From NCBI GenBank assembly GCA_028023455.1, contig JAQFVV010000027.1, positions 8,429,845-8,493,844 of the forward strand: a stretch of 64,000 nt of DNA. Reading direction: 5' to 3'. Numbering within the stretch: position 1 is the stretch's first letter; every line of letters begins with the position of its first letter. A program made the position numbers and the translations under genes. Source of the DNA: Epiperipatus broadwayi (Eukaryota; Onychophora; Udeonychophora; Euonychophora; Peripatidae). Below, one piece after another: positions 23,139 through 34,864 of this stretch. The notes under the pieces were generated by a model. It was not told where the DNA came from, made no database searches, and was given only the letters and a program-made list of their open reading frames with translations.

Positions 23139-25356
23139 CTATAAACTGGAGCTACTAAAATAAACACTTAATAGCTAAATGTCAAATTTTCAAAACTAAA
23201 GCTTTTTTTTAAATTTTAAGATAACAACTTAATTGTAAAAAAGGATAACTGTATTGATTTTAGATTTGAAAATGAAATCCTTGTTTATCAAGACAAAACC
23301 CCAAAACTAGGCAGGAGGTAAGATCTAAATTGCAGTGCTAACTGGTATCCATTAATAACATTTACAATAAATATCACTAGAATCAAACTATATATGTTAG
23401 TGTATCCTGTTTATTCTACACCTTTCATTGTCAAAGATAGCCAAATATCTTATATTTTCATAAATGTTTTCATATGTATCTGTGTAATATTAATTTTTAT
23501 AACTGCAAAATTAAAAAAAAATAGTCTTAAGCTCTTTTATAAAGTTAAAAACATTTAATTTTACTTAAGTGATCAAATTTTTTATTTTCAGGTTTTAACT
23601 GTGTAATTAAAAAATTAAATTTTATTGTTGCCTGTAATTTATTTTATTTTTAAATTTGTGTCATAAAATTTGCTGCATTTTCAAATCACATGACAGTTTG
23701 TTAACATTTATTTCACAAATATTTAATAAGAATAACATTTAATTTTTTATTTTCTATAATAAGAATGAGCTATTTTTAAGTAGCACCTTATTATAAATAG
23801 TCCAGCAGATTCTACTGATTTAATTTTTTTCACTTTTTATTTTTTCCTATCAAGAATTAAATTTTGAATTATTAGCATCAATAAATTAGACTTTACTCTA
23901 TCTAGCCCACTTTTTAGAATAGTGTAATTTTTTTATGTATGTTTAATTAAGAATGAATATTATTTTATAATAATTTTTTAATATAAATTTTTCTTTTAAA
24001 AAAATATTTTTTGTATAATTCTGCTAATAAACTTTTTTTTTTGTTGTTTGAAATATTTTTATAACTTTTTACCATCTTTTTGATTAATACTTTTCATTGG
24101 ATGGTTATTCTAACAATAAACAGACACATTTATATTCTTTGTGTTAATCTTTCAATTGAATAATCTTTATCATTATAAGATACTTCTGATTGCTTATTTG
24201 AAAAGTATAAAAATTAAAAAATTTGCACTACCAGTGATGTTTTTTTTAAAATATATATATACAGTACTTTAATCATTAAAATATTTACATTTTTTTTTTT
24301 TATGGTAATAAATGATTTTTGATATTTTGAATATAATGTTATTATATATAAGTTGATATAATTTGCTAGCATATCCTTCTGTTTATATAAACTGAGGTTT
24401 GAATCCATGTGGAAATTAAAAAATTCAATTATTATTTGAATAGCTAAAGAATAACCATGCCTTAGGCACCCCAAATGACCATTTAGTTATTAACCAATTA
24501 ATGAATATCTCTTCTAAGTTAGAAAGTTTTGTGAGAAATAGAAAAACCTCACTTAATTAGTTTGATAAGTAAAGTCTTTGTTATTATTTTTCAACAGCTA
24601 TTAAAATCTACAATTGCTAATTTGGATCTTTAGGATTACCATATTATTGAAACATGAAATTCTCTTAAGAAGTGTATTATGGGTAGAAGTAAATCTATTC
24701 TTGGGTTTATTTCTGCCAATAATCTTATTATTAGGGATTTGATTAAAAAGAAACATGGCATTTTTTATATGGCAGAATAATAAATTAAATATGAAACTAA
24801 CTTCATAATAAATATAAAAATCTGAGCGCAGAAATTCAACGATTGACATTCTATATAAAAAAAAAAATATAGATATTTCGCTGATAATAGTTATTCCAAG
24901 TCTTTTTGAAGCATTCTCAATCCTATAAAATTCATTTAATAGCATTCTTTTATATGATGACAATGATATTTTGAAGAGATGGAAAGAGTATTTTGATTAT
25001 CTTTTAAATAATAACACAAGAATTCAGATGATGATATTTAGCTAAGTGGAGTCAAGGGAACTCTTTAATGATCTTAAAAATGGAAAGGCTGCAAGCTCTG
25101 ATAAAATACATAGAGGGAAATTTAAAATATGGTAATGATATGGAATTTTTTGGGAATATATGAACCTATAAAGTTGTGCCATCTGATCTTAAGAATGCTT
25201 TTATTATTCCATTTTTAAAAAAGGGCAATAGATGAGATTGCAATAATTATCATGAAATATTATTATCCACTACAGCAAGGATGCTTTCAAGAATTTTGTT
25301 GAAAAGGTTTCCAGTTATAGATGAATGGTTACTAGAGACTTAAGATGATTATAGAG

Positions 25357-25976
25357 CAGCAGTGCACAAACTATGGGTCACTGCTCTTCAAAGGATCATA
25401 GAGAAATTGTTGATGAATCATGAAAATTTCGTTAAGTTCTTGTAGTGGATAATAAATTTTTAATTGGAAAAAAGAAAAAAGGACACTTAAAAAATGCATG
25501 AAAACTGCTCAAATCATTATTATATGTCTGACCACTTTTGTGTTTAAACACTTCTTTATATTCCAATCTGCTTTGTATAAACAGCATATCATAATGGCAT
25601 TTTGCTTATATTGATCTCAGTCCTCTTGTTCACTCTCAGAGTTTTGTTCTTCATGCTAGTATTCTAAAGTTGATACATGGTACTATGTTCTTGAATGTAC
25701 ACATTTTCTAAAATTGGTTAAAAAAATAGTAATTGCTACTAATTAACAGATCTACTAAGAACAAAATATTATTATACATTTTTTGTTAATATGCAGTTTT
25801 TTCAAAGATCATATACACTGAAATATAATATAAAGAAATATATTTATATGTGATAAAATGACTTCTATTATTATTATCTTTATATGCTTATAATGGAATG
25901 GTAACAATTATATAATGGGTCGTGAAATTTCAGTCTGAATATGGGGGTCGCAAGTGTAAAAAGTTGCACACCACTG
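25357..25976. mobile_element. non-autonomous hAT element with intact 8-bp target duplication
   Basis: The terminal inverted repeats are CAGCAGTGCACAAAC on the left and GTTGCACACCACTG on the right (reverse complement CAGTGGTGTGCAAC). Both ends are flanked by TTATAGAG (25349-25356 and 25977-25984). Eight-bp target duplications and CAGNG...CNCTG ends define the hAT superfamily. The 620-bp body has no transposase frame. It interrupts the family F LINE, so it inserted later. Confidence 0.88.
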
Positions 25977-26250
25977 TTATAGAGAGTCAAGAAGCACTAT
26001 AGACATAATTTTTATTCTAAACAAATACAAGAAAAATGTTGGCAACAAAGAAGTAATTTTCATACTATTATTGATTTGAACAAAGGAATTGACTCGATAG
26101 GATAAGTCTATGGGATTGTTTGAAATTAGTTGCTACCCAAATTTATTTGCATTATACAACTTCTCTGTTACACAATAAGTGGAAGTATTATTAATATAGG
26201 TAGAAAATCTGGGTCATTTGAAGACTGGTGTTAACAAAGTTAAGTACTTA

Positions 26251-26478
26251 CTCCATCATTGTTTTCAATTTTTATGATAATTTTGGAATTGATAATACAT
26301 AGCGTAATCAAACAAGAATCAAGCTAAAATATAGGTTTGATGGTGGGATTTTTAATTTGAATTGCTCCATCATTGTTTTCAATTTTTATGATAATTTTGG
26401 AATTGATAATACATAGTGTAATCAAACAAGAATCAAGATAAAATATAGGTTTGATGGTGGGATTTTTAATTTGAATTG
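26251..26478 (+). repeat. 114-bp perfect-length tandem duplication in LINE F
   Basis: Units 26251-26364 and 26365-26478 are the same length and differ at about two positions (AGCGTAATC/AGTGTAATC and CAAGCTAAA/CAAGATAAA). It begins CTCCATCATTGTTTTCAATT. 114 bp is 38 codons of the RT, between the RQG and FADD motifs. Confidence 0.9.
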
Positions 26479-28476
26479 TTAAAAACAAGAACTACTTTTT
26501 GGATTTACAATATATTGATGATTGTGCAATTTTTTCCAATTCAAAAGATGATTTGCAAAATGTTCTTAATGTTCTGACTGCAACATATAAAGACTAGATT
26601 ATTAATTAACAGTCAAAAAATTAAAGTTCTTTATCAGCCAATGACAGAAGAAAAATTTTCAGTAACTTTTAGCTTGGATGGTTATCAACTTGAAAATGTA
26701 AACTAGTTTAAATATCTTTGTAGTTTTATAAGTAGAAAGATGGACTTAGATGTTGAGATATAATATAGACTTTACAGTATATAGAGCCATTGTTTTATCA
26801 AATTTATTGTATGGAGGTAAGATTTGGATATCCTATCAATGCAATATAAAGTTAGTAAAAAATTTTCATTTGTGGATGTTCTGTAAAATTATAAAAATTC
26901 AATAAGCAAGACCATAAAACCAATCAATATGTTCTTCAACTTGTTGAATGTGATATTATAGTCTACTATTGTAAAAATCACATCTTAGTTAGATTGGACA
27001 CATTAATGAGCAACACAAGGCTTATTAAAAGGGTATTTCATGGTGAACTGGAGCATGGGGTTTTGTGGGAGAGGTAGATCCTGTCTCTTATAAAGATTAT
27101 CTTAAAAATATTCTAAAGAAGTGCAATGTTAATTGCTTTCATTGGGAAGATATATCAGTGATTAGAATATATTGGAGAGTTAAATTAGATGTCATGTTGA
27201 AGTATTTCTAAAGCAAGTTTTCTGCTGAAAAAATTAGAAGACAACATAAAATATTAAGTAAACAGAAAAATGGACTAGCTTATTCTGTATGTAGATGTAT
27301 TTGTGTTTCACAAGATTGGTTCATATAGCGATCACAAAACTCATTTCCAGAATAATTGGGGTGGGTGGGGGATGGAGCATAGAATGCCTATACTCATTTA
27401 TGAGTAACTTGCTGTTCATGATTATTATTCTGTAGAATGAATTCTGGTGAAGTTTTTTCTAATTTCACCTTCTATCGTTTAAGTTAGCCTTTTGAAATAA
27501 AAATAGTTTATTGAAGAATCTTATTTGTGGTACTAATTGTTGTAAAAGATGAATCTAGCATTTTATTTAAAATAATTCAATTTAGTTTGTAAGTGCCAAA
27601 TTTTTTGCACTCATTTCATAATAATGACTTGAGATAAACATTAATGATTATATAGGCAAAACACTCTCCATATAGTAGTGCCACTCAAAGCAAGACAGTA
27701 ATTTTAACAACAGTTATGAGCAAGCATGGGAAATAGTGATCATGTGATGTTTAAAAGTTTAACATTAATGATTATCACAGATCATTTATTAGACTGCTGT
27801 TATATCAGTTTCAGCTCTATGTAAACTTTTAAAATTAAAGATGCATGTATTTATAATAATCTCTAGTCTAATAATCTTCTATGTTTATATCAAAAATCTT
27901 TGTTGACCATTGAAAGAATGCAAAAAACTTGACAGATAAATTGAGTTGTAGTAATTTATTACTGATGAATAATGAATTTGTATGTGACCTGGAGCAACTT
28001 GAGAGGGCTGTTGCAGCTGAAATATCTGTCACTTGGAATTCATTTATTTTTTTCCAAATGTGTTTGAAGTGTGTGGCAAGATGGGGTTTTTTTTTAAAGC
28101 ATTATTTTATTTCCTAAGCAGACCAATGAAAGCATAAACAGTGTAAGCAATTTATATATGCAATCTCATCAGTTTAGAAATCATTTCTTTTACAAATTTT
28201 TTCAACATGATAAAATAAATTTAGAACTGATCCTTCAGAAACATCTCCTTTGCAGCAACAAATATTTTTGAAGTGGATTGGAATATAAATCTGGCTTTCA
28301 GTGCTTATCAATAAAGAGCAGCAATATAATTACATGCAAATAAATTTCAATCTATTATTTTTTTACAGAATGATTATGTATATTCTAATAAATGTCCTAT
28401 TTTTTTGTTAAATAATACTTTACAACTTTTTTTATATCTTGCTTGTATTGTGATAACGTCATATGATGCTATATAT

Positions 28477-28882
28477 CAGGGGTATCCAACAAGTCGATCA
28501 TGATCCACCAGTTGATCACGAGGCCAATCTGGCAAGACCCGTTGAGTAACAAGTGAAACAAATTAAGTCAAGATTTTCAAGTTTTTTTTTTTTTTTTCAA
28601 TTCTAGGTAGGTGAAGTCCACTAAGTATTATCGCTATTGAAAATAATATTTTTAATCTTGATTTAATGTAGCTAATTTGAATTAATAAATGTTGCTTTAA
28701 TTCCCCTGGACATGAGTTTTTAGGCCCGTTAAATAATTATTTTTTACTAGGTATATATATATATAAATAGTATGTATTTCACACCTCCCTCCACTTAGAC
28801 TATGCCTATGATAACAAGTCGATCGTAACACATTTTAAAAATAAAAAGTAGATCTTATGAACACAAAAGTTGGCCACTTCGC
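28477..28882. mobile_element. hAT-type MITE, copy 1
   Basis: It begins CAGGGGTATCCAACAAGTCGA and ends in AAAGTTGGCCAC plus a degraded terminus. It is about 85-90% similar along its length to the copy 360 bp downstream in the same orientation. There is no coding capacity. The 8-bp flanks (CTATATAT / AATATACA) no longer match clearly. Confidence 0.7.
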
Positions 28883-29241
28883 AATATACAATCACAGATA
28901 TATGGCTTAACAAATGTCTCAAATACTTAATGATTTTTTTTAATTATTAGATACTATTTAACTATATTATTTATCACAGTTATTAGCTATTTATTTAATT
29001 GATTACACATACAAACAAACAAACATATTCTTCAAAACCTATGTATAATGTTAAAATCATGAATATCACATGGTTTCATAATAAATATGTAATGAAATAA
29101 AAATTCATTTATTAGTATTTATTTTAAAAAATTGATTCTATTTATGTGCTATAAAAATTTACATACAATAATAATAATTAGAAGAGCAATAATTTATTGT
29201 AGGTTTTCATTAGTTTCTAAAATGTTAACAATAGTATAGAG

Positions 29242-29700
29242 CAGGGATGTCCAACAAATCGATAGTGATCTACTGGCGCCAGGCCAACCTGGCAAGAGCT
29301 GTCAGGTAATGAGTGAAACAAATTAAGTCAAGATTTTCAAGTTTTTTTGTTATTTTTGTTTTTGTTCTAATTTTTTTTCCAATTCTAGATAGCTGAAGTC
29401 CACTAAGTCTACCATTATTGAAAATAATATTTTTAATCTTGACTTAATGTAGCTAATTTGAATTAATAAATATTGTTAATAATTACTCATGTTGCTTTAA
29501 TTCCCCCGGACATGTGTGTTTTGGCCATTAAATAATTATTTTTTACTAGATAGATATATAAAAATAGTATGTATTTCACACCTCCCTCCACTTAGACTAC
29601 GTCTATGACAACAAGTCGATTGCCTATGACAATAAGTCGATCGCAACACATTTTTAAAATAAAAAGTAGATCTTATGAACACAAAAGTTGGCCACCCCTA
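29242..29700. mobile_element. hAT-type MITE, copy 2, with target duplication
   Basis: The left end is CAGGGATGTCCAAC and the right end GTTGGCCACCCCTA (reverse complement TAGGGGTGGCCAAC), an imperfect inverted pair. Flanks GTATAGAG (29234-29241) and GTATAGAA (29701-29708) match at 7 of 8 positions, as expected for a hAT target duplication. The body is non-coding and contains a T-rich run and a repeated AAGTCGAT motif near its 3' end. Confidence 0.82.
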
Positions 29701-30313
29701 GTATAGAATATAAATTGCATTATTATATATCATCATAATAGTATTTCTTTAGAATGTTCTATCATTTGTTTAGCATTTCAGGTTGCTCTTAGGCATCTTT
29801 ATTGTTGTGAAGATGAAGTCCATTGCATTATTATCTGATCTTGCTTTTCTTTTACTATTAACATTTATGAATTAATTAGGAATGAAGATGGAGGTAGTTT
29901 AATTAAAAAAACAATTTTGAAATATGACATTAATAAAAAATAATTATCTCAAAATTTCTACATCTATTGTTAAATAGTAAATAAATTTTCTTTTTCAGAA
30001 ATTGCAGAATGTTAGTGAATTTGGATATTTTTCTCCATAAATATTTACCATTTATTGTTTTTAAAACTACAGCTTCTCACTTCTACTTAGTCAACTTAAT
30101 TTGAATGTGCCCTTTTAGTGTAGCAATTGTAAAAACATTGTGTATATTTTTATATATAAATGTTAGAGTTTTGCTAAATAATGTAATGATTGTCAGTATT
30201 TTTATATTATTTAACATTAATCAAATGTTAGTGACATAAAGGATCATCTTATAGAACTAAATATTGAGATTAGAAATAATTATTAAAGTGTAGCAAATTG
30301 TCATAGTTATGAT

Positions 30314-30441
30314 AATTAAACAACTAATTAAAAATAATAAAGAAATATTTTATTGAACCGGCTTTCGCCCAAGATCCTAATATTGGGAGAAAATCTGTTC
30401 AATAAAATATTTGTTTATTATTTTTAATTAGTTGTTTAATT
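30314..30441. repeat. 128-bp hairpin shortly before tubulin exon 3
   Basis: Outer arms of 44 bp (30314-30357 and 30398-30441) are reverse complements with one mismatch. Pairing continues inward through GAACCGGCTTTCGCCCAA against a C-to-T-decayed partner, leaving a 10-base loop (30373-30382). It is most simply a palindromic MITE; a processed small-RNA precursor is the alternative. Confidence 0.8.
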
Positions 30442-30466
30442 TCAATTGAGTTGAAATAATTTTTAA

Positions 30467-31726
<1,260 letters not shown>

Positions 31727-31767
31727 ATTGTCTTCACTATTTTTTTTTTTTTTAATGATCTGCCTCT

Positions 31768-31797
31768 CGTTATAATTATTATTATTATTATTATTTT
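31768..31797 (+). repeat. (ATT)n microsatellite in the tubulin 3' UTR
   Basis: About seven ATT units in a row follow a T13 run shortly after the tubulin stop codon. It is a simple trinucleotide repeat. Confidence 0.8.
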
Positions 31798-31913
31798 GTT
31801 TTCATAGTTTCACATTTGCAAAGTCTAATCTTTATGCACTCGATATATTTTCTCAAACATTACTCACTTTTAAATCCTTCATTAACTTCATTTAAAATCC
31901 TTTTTTATTATAA

Positions 31914-31925
31914 AATAAAAATAAA
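31914..31925 (+). terminator. candidate alpha-tubulin polyadenylation signals
   Basis: Two overlapping AATAAA hexamers lie about 190 bp after the tubulin stop codon, the first good ones on this strand downstream of a T-rich and (ATT)n 3' UTR. The position fits a normal animal 3' end. The cleavage site itself cannot be seen, and AATAAA is common by chance in such AT-rich DNA. Confidence 0.45.
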
Positions 31926-31929
31926 TTTG

Positions 31930-33509
31930 ATATGCAATTTAAATATTCTGAGTTTGTGTATATTTTTGTATGTCAAAAACCAAAATATTTGTGATAAAAT
32001 TTCTAATATAGAATATATGATAATATGTAGTAGTAACTTTATTTGCAGTAAAATAAATTATTGTAAGTGCTAATAATATGTGGTCTTTGCTAATAAGATT
32101 GGGAAGTTTCTTAAAATGGCATAACAATTTACATCTTTATATGTCTATTAGAGTAGATTTTTATCAATATAGAAACCACTTGATTTTTTAAATCGAACTG
32201 CGAGTCAATGGATAAGAAGCAAATGTTGGTAGTGAATGTTGCATGAGCTGCCAGTGATAGAAAAGTGAAAAGGTTCTAGAAAGATGTTTATTGCATGTCG
32301 TTTCATGTTAAATGAGACATTATTGATATAGCCAGTGTTAAAAATGCTCATGAGACATGGATATTATATGGAAGAATTTCAAAATTTTCCAGAATAATTT
32401 ACCATGTAAATACCGATTTAGTCAAACAAATGTCGTCCTATTATGCCATTGGGTGAAATATTAAAGGTAGTCATTGAAATGATTTTTATTAGTTACAAAT
32501 TTGATGGTAGCAGAAGTGAGTAATAACAAGAATGACAATGTTTATCTACAATTTCTAACGTTCATATTATAATTGATTATTTACAGAACTTATTCAGAAG
32601 GAAGTAGTGCATTATGCCATCACTTAGCAGTTTTGTGATAATTCTAGCATTCAGTCCAAAATACATTGATGACTTAATACTAGAAGCCTTTTCTGAATGA
32701 TAACCTAGACATTTTTAGCAAAAATAATATATCCCCAGCATTGGCAGAAAATCTGGTTGCCTTTTTTTTTTTCACTTTATGATTTCTTGCTGCCAAATAT
32801 GTAGAGACCTTATGGACCAATTCTAGAACATACCACAATTTTTAGAATTAAGGAATAAGCTAAATTAATCACATATTTCCAGAATATTAGATAACTATCA
32901 TTTAGTTATACATCACATCAGATGTCCACTTACCTTGCATCGATGCTTTGAAAATTTAATGATATTCTGTATTCATTTTCTTTCAATTTTTCTATTATGC
33001 AGTGCATATTTAAAAACATATATTTCTGATTTTGTGTATCATATACGTGTATTACTGATATATAGACATTCAATTTGTAATTAACATTTATTGAGCTGTT
33101 GTATTCTTTTATATATAATATGTGAACTAAGATTTCAAAAATTTCTAAAATGTTAAGCAATTGATTGGGAAAGAATTAATTACAGTGCAATTGTATATCT
33201 AAGTTTGAAGGATTCATATTCTAGAAGAGTGCAATGATTTTATAGTGAGCTAAGTGCGAATAAGCTTTCATAATATAAATTTAAAAATAGAGCAAATTTA
33301 ATTTTGAGACATTAGCATATGAAATATCTACCCAAGCTGCTTTGAAAATTCATTGTATGATTGAAATAATTGTTAATAAGTTGATGATTATTTCTTAGCC
33401 TATTATGCATAGAAATATTGATTATTTTTTTTTTGGGGGGGTTATTATAAATAAAACTTCCATATATTTATAAGTGTCTATAATAGACTCAGACAAAAGC
33501 CATTGCTAA
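31930..33509. other. AT-rich intergenic sequence downstream of tubulin
   Basis: No gene, element boundary or RNA gene could be supported. Short ORFs on both strands have chance composition. Confidence 0.5.
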
Positions 33510-33827
33510 GAGAGATTCACAGTTAATCAAATTAAAGAATTCTGTAGTTTTAGATCATGGTTAATTTTTCAAGTTCATGTTTTGAAATTGGAAAATACTC
33601 TAGTATTAGTGATAAATATAGTAGGAAGTCCAAGTAATGAAAAAATTGATTTAGAAAATTACATTACTACTATTACCGGTGCTTGTCTTATAGCTAAAGA
33701 TGCCGTTGGATGGCGCCGTTTTCACGCTAAAACTATAAAATATGAACATTCACGGGCCGTTGATTTTAATAATTTTTCTGTGCTTTTTTGTAATGCAAAA
33801 ATAAAAAAACAAAATCGTCTTTTTTAA
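33510..33827 (+). CDS. ORF of unknown origin in CpG-bearing patch (5' end missing)
   Basis: The frame is open from 33510 after TAA to TAA at 33825-33827 without any in-frame ATG, so it looks 5'-truncated. Its last 60 codons read like real protein (KDAVGWRRFHAKTIKYEHSR; VDFNNFSVLFCNAKIKKQNR) and use CG-containing codons (CGC, CGT, CGG, GCC) that are rare elsewhere in the window. I do not recognise a family. It is followed at once by T-rich, CG-containing non-coding DNA with a 50-bp tandem repeat, and two more same-strand ORFs. It may be a relic of foreign or viral DNA, an unknown transposon gene, or chance. Confidence 0.35.
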   Translation, partial: ERFTVNQIKEFCSFRSWLIFQVHVLKLENTLVLVINIVGSPSNEKIDLENYITTITGACLIAKDAVGWRRFHAKTIKYEHSRAVDFNNFSVLFCNAKIKKQNRLF

Positions 33828-33933
33828 ATATTATTTTTTATTAACGTATACAATTTAAATGATAATAATAAATGTAAAATAAAATCAACAAATTACAATT
33901 TGATTTGTGTTTTTTATATCGTATACTTTTTAA

Positions 33934-34052
33934 ATTGTGTTACGGCTTTTTTTTTATCAATTTTCTATCAGATATTTTTTTACTTGTGTTACTGCTTTTT
34001 TTTTATCAATTTTTTATCGGATATTTTTTTTACTTGTGTTACGACTTTTTTT
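33934..34052 (+). repeat. 50-bp tandem repeat, about 2.3 units
   Basis: TTGTGTTACNGC/GAC followed by a T8-T10 run and ATCAATTTTNTATCNGATA recurs at 33935, 33984 and 34034 (periods 49 and 50). It lies between two ORFs of the anomalous patch. Confidence 0.8.
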
Positions 34053-34107
34053 GTAGTTGTTTAACTAAAAAATAATAATCGTAATAAAAGTAAAAGTTGT
34101 TACGGTT

Positions 34108-34136
34108 AGTTTTAGGGTCAGGTTTAGTTTTAGGGT
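34108..34136 (+). repeat. degenerate TTAGGG-like stretch
   Basis: GGTTAGTTTTAGGGTCAGG runs into TTTAGTTTTAGGGTTAG, several imperfect units of the common animal telomere hexamer. It is too short and imperfect to be a functional telomere. Confidence 0.4.
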
Positions 34137-34241
34137 TAGTGTTCTGTTTGTTTGTAATGCTAAAATAAAAAAATTCAAAATCGTAACCGTACTCGGACAA
34201 AAGAAACTCAAACTTTTTTAAACAACAACAAACACATACAA

Positions 34242-34451
34242 ATGTCTTCTTTACTTATTAAACATGTTTATAATATTTGCTTTTTATTAAATTTACAAAA
34301 AAACATGTATATTTGGACTTTTCTTACTGGATATTTTTTTCGTACCGCTCTTTTTTACTTCAAAAATATACAGACGGTAGAATCTTCTTTGTCTCGTGGA
34401 ATGTTACTAACAGTACGTTACTTGACACGTTACCTAATTGCAACTCAATGA
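34242..34451 (+). CDS. small ORF in the anomalous patch, hydrophobic
   Basis: This has a true ATG in a good context (ACAAATGTC) after a leader of repeated ACAA motifs (AACAACAACAAACACATAC). The 69 residues are rich in F, Y, L and I, with a likely membrane-spanning segment around residues 23-43 (MYIWTFLTGYFFRTALFYF). An overlapping frame at 34277-34459 is equally open (SWNVTNSTLLDTLPNC), so the reading frame is not secure. No family is recognised. Confidence 0.25.
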   Translation: MSSLLIKHVYNICFLLNLQKNMYIWTFLTGYFFRTALFYFKNIQTVESSLSRGMLLTVRYLTRYLIATQ

Positions 34452-34576
34452 AAACATAGGTATTTAACATTTTCCCAAATAAAAGTTCAATACAGTATGT
34501 TGTAAAAAGTCTTATAATTATTGCTTTAAAAAATCTGAACATTTTAATAGTTTAAAATAAAAAAAAAATCCAATGA

Positions 34577-34843
34577 AAACAACATTCCAATACAATTCAA
34601 ATACAAACTCTCTCATCAAGCCGTAATTATTTTATAAATTGTACGAATTCGGAAAATGTATTTGCTGCTATGCAACATACATGCTGTACTGCGACGCGAC
34701 ATAGCGGCCTGCATTCTGTAGCACAACAAAAAAATTGTATTATAGAAAATGCGGGTTCGAACGTGTCTGCTGCAGAAACAGCATTTTTATGTGTTTTGGC
34801 GCGAAAACCGTGCCATAGAGCGGCATCTTTAGCTAAAAGATGA
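34577..34843 (+). CDS. CG-rich ORF, weakly like a 2-hydroxyacid dehydrogenase segment
   Basis: It is open for 88 codons, with the first ATG at 34670 (57 residues). The C-terminal part reads NAGSNVSAAETAFLCVLARK, then a short K/R-rich end and TGA. The SAAE...LAR spacing resembles the N-terminal catalytic region of D-3-phosphoglycerate dehydrogenases (N..[..]SAAE....L..LAR), but two short gaps are needed and no Rossmann GxGxxG motif follows. The sequence has the highest CpG density in the window. It stops about 20 bp before the 5'-truncated LINE D copy. Function unassigned; an exon relic, a foreign gene fragment and chance are all possible. Confidence 0.3.
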   Translation, partial: KQHSNTIQIQTLSSSRNYFINCTNSENVFAAMQHTCCTATRHSGLHSVAQQKNCIIENAGSNVSAAETAFLCVLARKPCHRAASLAKR

Positions 34844-34864
34844 GTACCCTATTACCTTGCTTTT

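Larger units (their letters stand above)
24985..27345 (+). mobile_element. LINE remnant (CR1/L2/Jockey-like, family F)
   Basis: In shifting frames the sequence follows the RT order of this LINE group: LKNGKAASSDKI (near 25072), a PSDLKNAFIIPFLKKGN-like block (near 25180), CNNYHEILLSTTARMLSRIL, then after a nested hAT element the QEKCWQQ-like and IDLTKAFDS-like blocks (near 26030-26095). Next come an ADDCAIF-like active site region (near 26515), an LLYGG-like segment, RLIKRVFHGELEHG (near 27017), a KKCNVN.HWED-like tail and a final cysteine/histidine motif near 27290. Stops and indels are frequent. It is split by hAT DNA and by a 114-bp tandem duplication. Confidence 0.65.

Noticed and set aside
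33934-34052. CRISPR-like array
   Set aside because: Only about 2.3 contiguous units without distinct spacers, in animal DNA; an ordinary tandem repeat.
34745-34765. tRNA-like B box (GCGGGTTCGAACG)
   Set aside because: No A box at the right distance and no acceptor, D or anticodon stem can be drawn; not a tRNA gene.
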